64,000 nt of DNA from contig CM042565.1 in NCBI GenBank assembly GCA_023630585.1, positions 404,501-468,500 of the forward strand. Direction: 5' to 3'. A program made the translations under genes and the position numbers. The stretch comes from Cranoglanis bouderius. Lineage: Eukaryota; Chordata; Actinopteri; Siluriformes; Cranoglanididae. The first letter of the stretch is position 1. Every line of letters begins with the position of its first letter. Under the pieces are notes generated by a model. It did no database searches. It had not been told where the DNA came from and saw only the letters and a program-made list of their open reading frames with translations. Positions 50,690-64,000 of the stretch are shown piece by piece.

Positions 50690-50702
50690 ACACACACACA
50701 CG
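50380..50702. repeat. Fused, expanded (CA)n tract at the unit 3/unit 4 junction
   Basis: The left neighbour (GTAGATAGTA) is that of the unit-end CA tract (18548, 34486), and the right neighbour (CGCACATCCCGTTAGCACC) is that of the CA tract before the third 57-bp repeat (3834, 19766). About 1.1 kb normally lying between them is gone. At about 320 bp the tract is several times longer than either parent and carries CATA, CAAA and CACG interruptions. The CATACACACGCA signature occurs twice, near 50559 and 50608, pointing to internal duplication of about 50 bp. Confidence 0.92.
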
Positions 50703-51304
50703 CACATCCCGTTAGCACCTATCACTTCGTGAAACATTAAATACACACACACCTGGAAGATGCATCTCCACACAGACAGACAGAGGACAGGAAAAAAAAA
50801 GTCATAAACATGACCACACATGTTCATGCGACCTTCACGAGGCCATAAATTATATAACGTGAGGGGGGTCATAAATCAATTTTTGACATAAAGTGTATGT
50901 TATAACTACTTCTGTGGATTCTTCAATCAGTATAATCATGTGCTACTTTGCAAAACTGCAAGTCAGATTTTTGTACAAATAAAGATAAAGTATTTAAAAA
51001 AGCAGTGGTTCTTTGCAATAGAAAATATGTTTAATGAAGAATCTTCAGCCCTAATCTGAATGGGATTAGATGTACATGGGGTCCTGGGGTCTGTGATTTT
51101 ATCTCCGTCTGGAGTCAGCAGTATTTGTTCTCCTCTGTCCTCCTCTGAGGCCTGTTTCACGAAGCCAGTTTCAGTGGTTAACCAGGTTTAAAGTCTGCGT
51201 TTAGTTTGAGCAAACTGTTTTTGTTTTTTTTTTTAGGGCTGAAGATGGATATTTTTGTTTTTTTTACTTTTTACTTATAAGTTTATAAGTTTATGCTCAC
51301 TCTC

Positions 51305-51386
<82 letters not shown>

Positions 51387-51743
51387 TATAGCATCATATC
51401 AGTGAGAGATCTGAATGCGTTGAAACTTGACAGAAATGACTTCATCAAAATCACGATGTAAACTAGTGACGTATTCTGGCCACAAGATGTCGCCATTGGG
51501 TCAGCAAAACCTTGGATGGCAATTTACATTTACATTTACATTTATGGCATTTGGCAGACGCCCTTATCCAGAGCGACTTACATTTATTTCATTTATACAT
51601 CTGAGTAATTGAGGGTTAATTCAAAGACAAGCTTTACACTCTGGAATTTCAAGTCATTGAGCAAAATGCTTGTGCAGTATTGGGCAGAGCATCGTGCATA
51701 AAATTGGGTCTAATGAAGAGTATGAATAAAAGAAAACACCACA

Positions 51744-52723
51744 ACAGACATTCTGAGTGAATTTGAAGATTTATTCATAGGACTGGGTTGTGTTCCTAGA
51801 GTTCATCACATTCAGACAAATCCCAAGGTCACGCCAGTGATTCATCCTCCCAGGAAAGTGCCAGTGGCCCACGGAAAAAAAGACATTAAAACAGAACTGA
51901 AACTCATGGAAAAGATGGGTGTCGTCAAAAAACAGACTGGCTGCACAGAGCGGGTAAATAGCACGGTGACAATAGTAAAACCTAACAAGATTAGGATCTG
52001 CATAGACCCTCAAGATCTAAACAAAGCAATAAGAAAGGAGCACAATCCTCTCAAATCACTTGAGGAGATTCTTGCAGAAATGGCTAGAGCCAAGATATAT
52101 TTAGTGGTGTATGGAAATCAATGATTTTGTCAAATTCAACTGAATGATGACAGTTCTAAACTCTGTACATTTAACCCACTGTTCGGGAGGTATAGTTTTC
52201 CAAGGCTTCCTTTTGGGATTTCATCAACTCCAGAGGTGTTCCAAAGGTGCATCTGGAAGGATTGGAAGGAGTTGTTAATGTAATGGATGACATTCTGGTG
52301 TGGTGTGCTTCTGTGTGTGGATTACTATTCCAGGTACCCTGAAATTGCAAAGTCATTGTTCAAAAATCAATGTTCGCCAGACATGGAGTATCAGATGAAC
52401 TCTTTACAGATAATGGTAGATAGCTTGAAGTGTTGAAATGCAAGTGATAAGTGATACCTGACAAACATGAACAACTAAGGTATTACCTAGTTCAAATGCC
52501 AGACACTCACATCTTCAGAAGGAATAGAAGAGACCTGCTGAAAACAAATGAGACAATGTTTCCTTAAACTCAAACTGAGAATGTTGAGGACTTACCTGTT
52601 GTTTCAAAAAATGTAGAATTGAATTCAGATGTAGAATTGAATTTAGAACAGGAAAACAACGCGGATATCGTTCAGATCTATGGTTTTGACCTGGAACTTT
52701 ATCGCCGGCATGGAGACCAATGA
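51744..52723 (+). mobile_element. Degenerate Ty3/gypsy pol fragment (unit 4)
   Basis: Same lesions as the other copies; one private base (GGCTGCACAG near 51941). Confidence 0.87.
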
Positions 52724-54439
52724 CGTTCCTCTGTTTTGAAGGTTACAACCAACCTCATCAACACACGTTGCAATCAAAATATATTTATACAAAAATATTC
52801 ACAAAAGCATTCTCTGCCGTGCTCGAGCAATAATAATTTTGTACATTTTTTAAAAGAATAGCTGCAGGTTGTTTAAAAACGGTCAACAATATTGCAGGCA
52901 AAATGTTCTCATAGGTGATGTATCTGTTTCTCCGCAGTAATAATCATGAACACCATCTCATATGGTAATTGGTCTGCACTTATATAGCGCCTTTTAACCT
53001 TCGCAGTTCACAAAGAGCTTTACACTGTGTCTCATTCACCACGTTTTTATAAATGAAGCATATTAAATTCAAAAATACAGTTGGTCTAGTTTAACAATTG
53101 TGGCTTTTTCAAATTAGGTCGTATTAGTAAATTAGTTTTTCTTTTCTTATTATTATTATTATTATCATTTTTTTTTTTTCATTTTTATTTATTTATTTAT
53201 TTTTTTACAAAAGACAATATATCTATCAGAAGATATCTATTGAATTAGAATTAGTGCAGATGTGTAGTGAGTGAGAAAAATTCAATTTTATTGATAAAAA
53301 CACAGGGAGAATTTAGTGTATATATCGTTTTGAAAAATTGTTTGATTACAAAAATAAATGAAGAGAATCACAGCATATAGTGTGACTCTGATCAACAGCA
53401 GATGGCGCTTTAGGGCACGAGTTCTCATTCATAAAAACACAGTATCAGATAGACAGAAAGAGACAGACAGGTGAAGCAATGTAAGTATTACTTGTATTAT
53501 TTTACACAGTGAATTAGGACAGCTTTTACCTCAAATCAACATATACGTCTCATGTCATTAACAGCAGTTAGCTAACATTAGCATACAGTAGGTGTGTATT
53601 TATAAATCAACATCTGATTTATTTATTTTATTATATTTTTTTTTTTACTTGACAGAATGTTCCAGTGGGTTTTGTGGTACACTTGGGTTTTTACGGTGAT
53701 GGAGGCAAAATTTCACGTTTTTTAAACATAATTGTAAACACAGTATAAAGATGGAGGTGAAGTAAATGACCCTTTGTATCATGTCTATAATATGACAGAT
53801 GTTACGTAGATGCAAAAAGCAAAAGAGATCAACACACACATGTTTCCCCCCCAGGCGAATAATAACAAAGAGAAATTAATGGCAAACTTGTTATCAAATA
53901 AGAAATGACTGAGCACAAAGTAATACATTTTTTACCCGTAAGTAAGAAATATTTCTTTTTAGTTTACTGCTAAGATAATGAGAAATGTAATACGTTATAA
54001 GGAGTCTTAACATATAATGCAACAGTTACTTCACATAACAATTTGAAGTGCAAAATAAATGTGCCGCTTTGTCACTAAGGCAGAGCATTAATTATACACA
54101 AGAATATTGCGTGTTTGTAATATTTGTAACAGGAGTGCAATTAGAATTGAAGATTTAACGTGAGTTAATTAAATGTAAGAAAAGTGGACGATATGATACA
54201 AGTTGTTCCTTTAGAAGAATATTTTCCAGCTGCAAAAAAGAATTATGTAGAGACTTTATTATGTGTAAGACAGTAGCAAAGTAAGTTTAAGTAAAATAAT
54301 TCCCTATAAAACACATTTAACCAGGAGCCTGAATAATAAACCTGTGATAATTATAATGCCCTTGTTTTATGCTTTAGGCGTGTCATTAGATCTAATTGTA
54401 GATAAGTAGTATTTTATTGTTAATTCACTCGGAAATACG

Positions 54440-54859
54440 TGTTTAACGCCACCTGAATGGACATTCAATCAGTTACATCGTGGGAGCGGCAGTGGGCCAT
54501 CAAGAACCATCCATGAACAAAGGGTTACATGAGTTTAATTATCTTTCAGAAAGACATCTGTCTAGACAATCCTATCGCCTCACCATGTGGGGTTCATACC
54601 TTTAACGCCACCAGTACCATGAGAATGGAAAGTGATCACATCAAATGCCACCCTTCATTTACATTTGAGTGAAACTTCATTTACTTTACATGCAGAAACC
54701 CTGGTTTGAAATACTGTATAAAAGGTCTGTGAGTTCGTTCAGGGCCCATTTTGACTCCGAGGAACCCGAAGTGCTTCACGTACTTTGCCATTGCCATTCT
54801 GCAATAAAGCTACTCTTCATTGAGATCTTCGAGATCGGCAGCTTCTTTTTTTTCTTACG
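54440..54859 (+). mobile_element. Candidate LTR with primer-site-like sequence (unit 4)
   Basis: Same words as in unit 1. Confidence 0.48.
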
Positions 54860-56534
54860 TTGGCGAGACATCCAGCGAGGGATTCCTGAAAAAAAAAGCA
54901 GGAAAAGGTAAGAAAGACGGGTTTTTCTTCTTTTGTGCTGTTTCTTTCTTTCTTTCTTTTTTGTCAGGGAACCGCCTCGTTTAAAAATATCTAGAAAGAA
55001 GTTAGGGTTAAAATAGAAAAGAATTTAGTTTATTCAGCATTAATAGGAGCCTGTTAAGGCCTCTTAAGCCTGTTCTGTACAATTCTGTTTAAGATTCTAA
55101 CGTAATTGAACCAATCCGATGCAGTGTGGTGGCGGAATTGTAAGTTACCTTAGTTTTTAAAGTAACTGAAACTCGTTAGGCGCCATTCCACCGAATGGGC
55201 GACATTTGCCTGTTGTAACTTTTAAAAATTAAAATTCATTTTTTTTAAAAATCTTTTTTCAACACTGAATCTAATAGCGCACATTTTCCACTGTTCAAGA
55301 TGTATACTGGTCAATCTCGGGTAACTTTATTTAATTTTTTACAAGTTTTCAAAGTGGGAGATGGACGCATTTTTCTCAGTCCTGTTACCAAAAATCATGC
55401 GTCTTTTAAAAAGCAAGTTTAAAAGTTTAAAATTTCTTTCTTTTCTTCCCACAAAAGTATTTAAAGAAATGGTTCGTTGCGTGTTTAAATAATTGATATT
55501 TCTCACAAAAAAATCAGTATATATGCACACTATGTGCTTTTTTTTTTTTTTTAAATGCAAAGCCATTTTTTCATTTCAAAGGAAACCTAAACCTCAGGTT
55601 TAATTTATTTTTTTATCATGTAATTAATTAAACTGTTGGTTAAATGATGGACACAATTGAGAAAAGCAGTGGGTTAACTTTATTTTTTAGAGAAAAACAA
55701 TTTAATAACAGGAATGTGCGTCCGTACTCTCTCTCGCGCTCTCTCTCTCGCGCTCTCTCTATTTCTGTGTGTGTGTGTGTGTGTGTGGGGGGGGGGGGGG
55801 ATGTCTGTGAGTGTGTGTGTGTCTGTGTTCGCAAACCTTACAATATGACCTGTTTACACACCAATACAGTGGGGTCATTTGTTATTTTGGGGACCTAAAA
55901 TCGAGTCCCCACAATATTAAGCGTTGCATCATGTCTATTTTATCGAGCTGAACACCTCCCCCCCCCCTTAAAATCTCATTAGTCCTCAGCATTGACATAC
56001 ACCCGAAAAAAGTGTGTGTGTGTGTATACCTGGGAGTTGCCTCAAGTGTGTACACTCCCCCTCTGGCCAAAGACTGTAAAAACAATTGTGCTCGCACACT
56101 TGATGATGTAGTACAGAAATGCTGAACTCTGATTGGTTGAAGCAGGAATCATTTACTGGAACTCTGAGCCAATGAAGTAGTATGTTGTTGAGTCTATAAG
56201 TTTAATGAGGCACAGGTGGGGTCAGCGTAATTAGCACAGCGTCCAAAGTTTATGAGTTAATATTCACCTTGAGATGAAACGTTTTAAAAGTTTATACCAC
56301 TAAAAGGTTTTATTAAATAAACTGTGTTGGAGTGTAAACTCTTTATAGTATTTAACATTATGGTTTCCATAGCATGTTGTTAGCTCAGTAATAAGCTAGC
56401 GCAAGTTAGCTAATACTTATTGTAGCTTGTTAGCTAGCTCAGCCCTGATGAGGCATTTAATCTATTTCCATATATCTGTCCATTAATTTTGCTAATGTTA
56501 GATTGCTTATTAACATTTAATGTACCTTCCACAG

Positions 56535-57437
<903 letters not shown>

Positions 57438-57715
57438 GTAAGAATGTTACTTACTGTAGTAATGGTAGATAATTAGATGCCAAATAGTGAATGCATTTGT
57501 GTTTTTATAGCATCACTTCCATTACGTAGCAGTCGGTTTCATTACATTGGTTCCATTTAAGTGTGCGAGTTCAGACGAAGCCCATTCAGAAGCCTATATT
57601 TGAAATAGCCTCTTTACATCGATCTAAACAATACTCAGTACATTTTATTTTACATAAATACAAAATACTAATGTGTTATTCTGCTGATACATTTTTTGTT
57701 ACAGACTCCCAACAT

Positions 57716-57891
57716 GCCAGCGGTAGCTCAGTGGTTGAAACGTTGGTCTAATGAGCAGATGGTCATGAGTTCAAGTCCCAGCACTGAACTGCTGCCAACG
57801 TGGACCCTTGAGCAAGAGCCTTATCCCTCAACTACTCAGTTACCTGAATGTAAGTCCCTCTGAATAAGGGTGAGGCCAAATGCCATAAATC
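57716..57891 (+). mobile_element. tRNA-derived SINE (unit 4)
   Basis: Same boxes and tail as in unit 1. Confidence 0.82.
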
Positions 57892-58583
57892 TAGTACCAC
57901 TTTACAAGCTTCTTTTGTAGGCTGAACTAAGCCAGACAAACAGTAATATTTAATACATTGTAGACATCTAGTGGATTTAAACAGCACTGCAGTCTCTGTC
58001 CTCTGTATTTGGTAGAATTCCACCAACTTGTTCTCTGACAGCTTGCCTAGTCCTCACCCTGCTGCTAAACAATTGCTAAACAATATTGCAACACACTTTC
58101 TAATTATATCTGGACTTTAATGATACTAAGAAAATAGTGTTGTCTTAAAATTTAAGTAAAATTTAACAACAACAACAGATTCTTAGCACATTAGCAAAGC
58201 TACAGTTTACTCAGGTGTAGTATTTTAAACCATTCAGTATGTAGTGAACTCAGTCAGTGAACACTACAGAAGGTCCTTCAGCTTTTTAATTACACACAGT
58301 GTATTACTGAATTTTACAGCAGAACATAAATGTAGTGCACAGGTTCAAAATCAGTAACACTAAGTTTAACCATTTATCTTCTTAAATACAAGCATTCACT
58401 TCCTGTCATTACTGTGAATTATAAACATGGTCAAATAGCTAATTCGTTAAAAGCAATACACAAGGCACTGATTTATCATTTTTAAAGTGCACTTTCACAT
58501 CTGCGTTCCACCTTTATGATCTAAGACCCAAGCTGAAATATTTATTGTTTCTGTCTCTCGCTGCTTTTTGCCTTTCCCCTCAG

Positions 58584-60535
58584 AGACGATGTGCTCCGGT
58601 GCCGCCCTGGTGAACCACTCGGACCGTGAGCCGTCGTACAGGCACACGTCCTGGTGTCCACACAGGTGTGCACCGAGAACAATGTGGCAGGCCGTGGCCC
58701 CCGAACCGTTTTCGGGAAAAACGGACGTCACCGCTGAAAACCCGAGACTCTGCCTTCAGGTATGACAACAAGGCAGCCCTAAGCACAGCAAGGACCAATC
58801 TGTCCCGGGCCATCATAGAGGCAAAGCGCAACTACGCAGAAAGAATCCACAGTCACTTCATAAACAGCAAGGACACAAGGTGCATGTGGCAAGGCATTCA
58901 GGCCATCACAGACTACAAAGCTACACCTGTGCTAAGTCTGTGATGACTTCCAGATGCATTGCTACGCACGGTTCGAAGCACAGAATAACATGCCAGCGAG
59001 GAAGACCACCCCGACTCCCACCGACCAAGTACTTTGTCTATCCGCAGTGGACGTCAGGAAAACTCTGTCCAGAGTCAACCCACGGAAAGCTGCAGGTCCT
59101 GACAACATACCTGGCCGGGTGCTCAGGGAATGTGCTGATCAGCTTGCAGATGTCCTCACAGACATCTTCAACATTTCCCCGAGCCGAGCGGCCGTCCCGG
59201 TGTGCTTCAAGACGACCACCATCATCCCTGTGCCGAAGAAATCATCTGTGTCCTGTCTGAATGACTAGCGTCCTGTTGCACTCACACCTATCATCATGAA
59301 GTGCTTTGAGCAGCTAGTCATGAAACACATAAAGAGCAGTCTTCCCACCACACTCGACCCATTTCAGTATGCATACCGTCCCAACCGCTCAACAGAGGAC
59401 GCCATATCTGCTACCATTCATCTGTCTCTGACCCATCTAGATAAAAAGGACAGACTTCAGTTCAGAATTCAGCACAATCATCCCGCAACAACTGATGACA
59501 AAGCTGAGCCTGCTGGGTTTAAACACCTCCCTCTGCAACTGGATCCTGGACTTTCTGATCGGGAGACCCCAGTACGTCAGGATCAGCAACTCCACATCTA
59601 GCACCACCACACTGAACATCGGTGCCCCCCAGGGCTGTGTGCTCAGTCCACTGCTGTTCACCCTGCTGACTCACGACTGTGCTGCTAAGGTCAGCTCTAA
59701 TTACATCATCAAGTTTGCTGATGACACTACAGTTGTGGGCCTCATCAGCAACAATGATGAGTCAGCATACAGGGAGGAGGTGAACCAGCTGGCAGAATGG
59801 TGTAGAGACAACAATCTATGTTGATGAGACTAAAGAGATGATTGTTGACTTCAGGAGAACCCATGTAGATCACTCACCACTGCACATCAAAGGGACAACT
59901 GTGGAGAGTCAAAAGTTTCTTGGTGTGCACATGACTGAGGACCTCTCCTGGACTCTCAACACCACCTGCCTAGTCAAGAACGCCCAGCAGCACATCCACT
60001 TCCTGCAGAGGCTGAAGAGAGCCAAACTCCCCTCCTCACCTCCTTCTACAGAGGGACGATAGAGAGCGTCCTGACCAGGAGGTACAGGAGCATCACTGTC
60101 ACCACCAGCAGACTCCGCAATAGTTTCTTCCCTGAGGCAGTCAGATTACACAACACCCTGCTGCCTCCCAATGCTCAGACACCTAACCCAGTAAGACTCA
60201 TACGTCTGCACACGCACTAACCCCGTAAGACTCTACTGCACACTGCACTTTACATAGCAGCATCAGTCACTTTACTATGGAACTCACTATTTTTTGCTGC
60301 CAGTATTACTGCTACACTTATGCTGCTACATTACACAATAGTTTATAGTTTATGGTCTATATTTACAGTTTACAGTCAATATTCTGTGTATTTACTGTTT
60401 TGTATACTTATTGTTTTGCACTCGTCTCACACTGTTGTGTATCTGCACTTTATGTAGTCTTGCATACTGTTCTGTGTTGCACCACACGCTATATAGAGGA
60501 ATGACAATAAAAACCTACTTGACTTGACTTGACTA
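58584..60535 (+). mobile_element. Deleted LINE (unit 4)
   Basis: Has the 10-bp deletion shared with unit 2 (near 58947) in addition to the common lesions. Confidence 0.88.
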
Positions 60536-61441
60536 GTAGCCTAGAGTTTTGTTTTATGGAAGCTGTGGTAACTTAGCTGTCAATGTATGACATGATCAGA
60601 AAAAGTTGGATTTATCATAAAACTTGCCTCAGGTATTGTCACTGTTTCCAGGATTACCAGACTAATAAAATATAAAACTTTCTTTTTTTTTCACTTTTCA
60701 AAACAGCCATTAGGACACGAATATTTCCATGTATTTTCCTGTAAACCTGCCTGATTGGTCTCACCTCAGTTCACTGAAGATATAAAATTGCATCACTGCC
60801 GTCTTCTTTTACTGACGTTCAGTTACGTGGTGACAAACCGCTCCAAGTGGAGAATTATTCGGGGCTAAAGAAAAAAATCTTTGGGGCTACAGCCCAGGCC
60901 AGGTTACGCCCCTGGTAGGTACTGTCACGGTATGCAATTTCGGATGCAGCCTAGGTGGACAAATGAGGATCTGCTGACTCACTGATGTGATATATGCATG
61001 TTGTTCATTCAGTTTGCCACAAAAAGAGAAAGAGGGCAGAGCGGTGCATTTGAAAAGTGTGTAGCACTAAGACAAGCCAAACATGTATTGATGTTGTGTT
61101 GTTCATAGCATAATCCACTATATACAAATGTGTTTTTTAATTATTGTAGCGTTGAAAACTACTTCATACACGTGTATTTTTTTAAAAAAAACTACATTTG
61201 TATCCTCATTCGTGACCAATCTCTCAAAACTAGCCTGCACTAACTGAAATGTCTTTCCTGAAAATTTTTTTACTGGACCTTCTCTTTGTGGTTTGGACAT
61301 GCCAATTTTAATAAACCATAATACTAAAACTTGTCTCTTGAAAACTTGCCATTTTTAAATGAATGTATTGAGTGAATGAAACAATGACACTCATAATATC
61401 TAAAAAGACACTCACTGGTGCGACCTAGTGGTGTAATGATG

Positions 61442-61989
61442 TACAGCACTGTGCAAAATATTTTAGGCACCCTATTTTTTTTTTTTTGTACAAACTTTAT
61501 TATAGATGTTTTATTTTATGACGTCTACATTATCAAGTCGGTACAAAAAAACATTTTAGATTCCCAAATATTAGTTTTCTAGCACAGAATTAAATGTTAC
61601 AGGAAAATGTTTGTATGTCATTAAAGAAAGCAGCACATTACATAAGAGACACTTTTCAGACAGTAAACACAATGAAGGCTGCTGGGTTTCGCTGCAGAAA
61701 TAAGAAGCGAGTGCGAAAGTCAAAGTGTCCAGAAGAACTGTGTCTGGTTCTGCAAGATGCTCAATAAAACTTACCGGTTCATTTCCTTATAAAACTGCAC
61801 TAATTGTACTTTATTTTTATTTTTACTTTTTTGTCACACCAAATATTGACTTTGTTTCATTTACTACAGTTTACTGCTCTTTACGGTATTTATATATATT
61901 TTTTTAATGTAGAAACATTTAATTTCATTATTTTGAAGGCTCCAAAGCATTTCTTATGCATGTGCCTAAAACTTTTGCACAGTACTGTA
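61442..61989 (+). mobile_element. Deleted Tc1-type element with inverted repeats (unit 4)
   Basis: Both inverted termini and TA ends are present. Confidence 0.85.
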
Positions 61990-62215
61990 ACTTACAGAAA
62001 GCGTGAATCAGTGAACGAATCTGAACCTGAAGTCTTTTTGGTGAATAGAATCAAAAGATTTGAGTCACTGGGATGAATTGAAATGACCACTGCTATCCTC
62101 GGGCAAAGGGGAAAAGTTCCTCTGGTTAATTTACTGAAATCAACATGCAGAAGGTGGTTAATATGTGTGTTCATATTATGATCATATTATATGTTTATTT
62201 GAATACGTACATGTA

Positions 62216-62599
62216 TGTGATGACGCATACCTATCTTTGTGTGGGAGGCTGTTGTATTGATATTTACCTGATACTTACCCTTATAATGGTTTATTCTGAG
62301 TGGGTGTGGTTTTGCCTTTATAAGCGGGGCACTCGTCTATATTTGGGGTTTGTTGGAAAGTTGGTTTGTTGCTTGGGGAGGAGTCAGATGTGCAAGAGAA
62401 GTGCCATTAAAAGTATTATTATTGTGAAGCTTTTTGAAGAAGGCAATCCAACCAGGAGCTGTATACATTTTGTAAACATACATTTTTCTTTCCACCATTT
62501 GTAAATATTTTTTCTGTGCACTTTACACATAGACACTGTAAATAAACTTCCTGAGTCATCATTTTCTGCAGAGAGCCTCTACCATCACGCTTCATCACA
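62216..62599 (+). mobile_element. Candidate solo LTR (unit 4)
   Basis: Same terminal pair and flanking GTA as in unit 1. Confidence 0.5.
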
Positions 62600-63734
62600 G
62601 TAACAGAGCTGCTGTTGATATGAGAAACATTGTTGTTGTAATGTTGTTCATATAAGAAACGTGTAATGCAGTTGAGTAACATAGCTGGTACGCATAATAT
62701 AGCTGACGGAATATTTAAAAGCAGAATTTATAATATTTATAATATATATTTATGGAGCTAGTTCCAAAAACCACAACAATTAAATATAGTATGCTTCATA
62801 AGCTTATTATTGTAAGCACACACAGATATGAAATGTGACCTTTAAAAACATACATTTGTTAACTTCACTCATTTAACAAACAAATATGTAATCATGTATT
62901 TTATAAATGAAACATTATCTCTGCCATGGACAGTCCCAATTATTTCCGCCATGGACGGTCCCAAGCCCGGCCGAGAAAGGAGGAGGGGTGGTCTCCCGCC
63001 AAGGGGCCGTAAAACCTGGCGAGACATATCTTTTAAAAAAAAACTCGATCAACACTCTTCTTGGTAAACAGACGGATGTGGCAAAAGTAAAGAGAACAAA
63101 AACAGTTTACATGTATTATTACTCATAGTGTCCACAATCAACTAGGCGAGTGTGAGTATTATTGGGAGATGATGTGTGCATGTGAGGGAACTCTGAGTTG
63201 ATAAGGGCACTAAGCATAGCTATACTATAGATAGGTGGCACATTTGGCTGTAGAAGGAGACACATTCAAACCCCTGGCTGGGCATCAAAGATACTTAGTT
63301 TAAATCTTAAACATAACAATCAGCATGAGGACTTCATTGATAACAGCACACAACAGCAACCAACAAACATAGCTGAATAAAATCTTCTGTGACTATTGAA
63401 AAGTACAAAAAAAACATGTACCCATACTTAGTCTGAAAATAGAAAAAGGTATTGATGCCTCTCTACTTAGTTAATTAAATGTAACAAAACTGAATGATAC
63501 AAGTTGTTCCTTTAGAAGAATATTTTCTAGTTAATTGCAAAAAAGAATTATGTAGAGACTTTATTATGTGTAAGAAATTAGCAATGTACGTTTAAGTAAA
63601 ATAATTCCCTGTAAAACACATTTAACCAGGAGCCTGAATAATAATCCTGTGATAATTATAATGCCCTTGATTTATGCTTTAGGTGTTTCATTGGATATAA
63701 TTGTAGATAAGGTGGATAGTTTTTGTTAATTCAC

Positions 63735-64000
63735 TCAGACGTAGTGTGCCTCCTCTGCTTCTTTGAATCCACTTTTAACAGCTGCTTGAATGCTCTTTAT
63801 CTCTTCTGGAGCAGCAGCAGGGAGAATTGCGAGCAGCTCTTTGTCAATCTTCTCCAGTCTTGCACGACACTTCCTTTCAAACTCATCCTTGTTCTTGAGG
63901 ACAAGGCGTAAGATGGCTTTCTGAGCCTCGTCGCAGGAGTTCTGTAACTGCAGACGCTCGGAAAGAAACTCTGGCTTTTCCTTGTCCATGGCCATCAGTT
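63735..64000 (-). CDS. Unrecognised helical protein, 3' part only (unit 4, cut by the window)
   Basis: The last 88 or so codons are present, identical to units 1 and 2 as far as seen (Met at residue 85). The 5' part lies beyond the right edge. The 3' flank is 63471-63734. Confidence 0.6.
   Translation of the reverse strand, partial: LMAMDKEKPEFLSERLQLQNSCDEAQKAILRLVLKNKDEFERKCRARLEKIDKELLAILPAAAPEEIKSIQAAVKSGFKEAEEAHYV

Larger units (their letters stand above)
34738..50700. repeat. Tandem unit 3, right end fused to unit 4
   Basis: Complete from its left end, but the terminal 177 bp of the unit are missing: after the CA tract that should end near position 50455 the sequence goes straight on into CA and then unit 4. 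Private variants include CACATAAG for CAAATAAG near 38870, GGGCATAGGGG near 47055 and a short deletion after GACACAGTTATT (49708-49719). Confidence 0.93.

Overview
The window looks like nuclear DNA of a teleost fish. It is AT-rich and intron-bearing, full of long CA microsatellites, and carries fish-typical mobile elements: a jockey-superfamily LINE, a tRNA-derived SINE, Tc1-type transposons and a Ty3/gypsy fragment. An ostariophysan is plausible from the style of the repeats, but I cannot fix the species. There is no bacterial gene organisation.

Layout: positions 1-2704 are a minisatellite built from an 11-mer (TGAGTGTGTAA) and a 6-mer (TGAGTG). A 150-bp single-copy flank follows (2705-2854). 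The rest is a head-to-tail array of one large unit of about 15.9 kb. Unit 1 is 2855-18805, unit 2 is 18806-34737, unit 3 is 34738 to about 50700, and unit 4 runs from about 50701 past the right edge. The start of unit 4 (about 1.1 kb with the end of unit 3) is missing: two separate CA microsatellites are fused into one CA tract of about 320 bp (50380-50702).

Each unit carries, left to right: a 57-bp repeat with CA tracts; a degenerate Ty3/gypsy pol fragment; a paralogous remnant of the 3' flank of the minus-strand gene, broken by an LTR-like element; CT/GT/G simple sequence; a three-exon SET-domain methyltransferase segment of KMT5A type (+ strand); a SINE; a decayed LINE; a deleted Tc1 element with terminal inverted repeats; a candidate solo LTR; a 170-codon minus-strand ORF of unrecognised family; a Tc1 relic; and a CA tract. 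The SET segment and the 170-codon ORF are the only gene-like content. Both stay open in every copy, while all the mobile elements are broken in the same way in every copy, so they inserted and decayed before the unit was amplified.

The units are nearly identical, but their variants group differently along the unit (1+4 against 2+3 in one stretch, 1+3 against 2+4 in another). That pattern suggests exchange between copies rather than simple stepwise duplication. Microsatellite lengths differ in every copy, which argues against one copy having been pasted four times by the assembler. Whether the SET segment or the 170-codon ORF is expressed cannot be decided from sequence alone.
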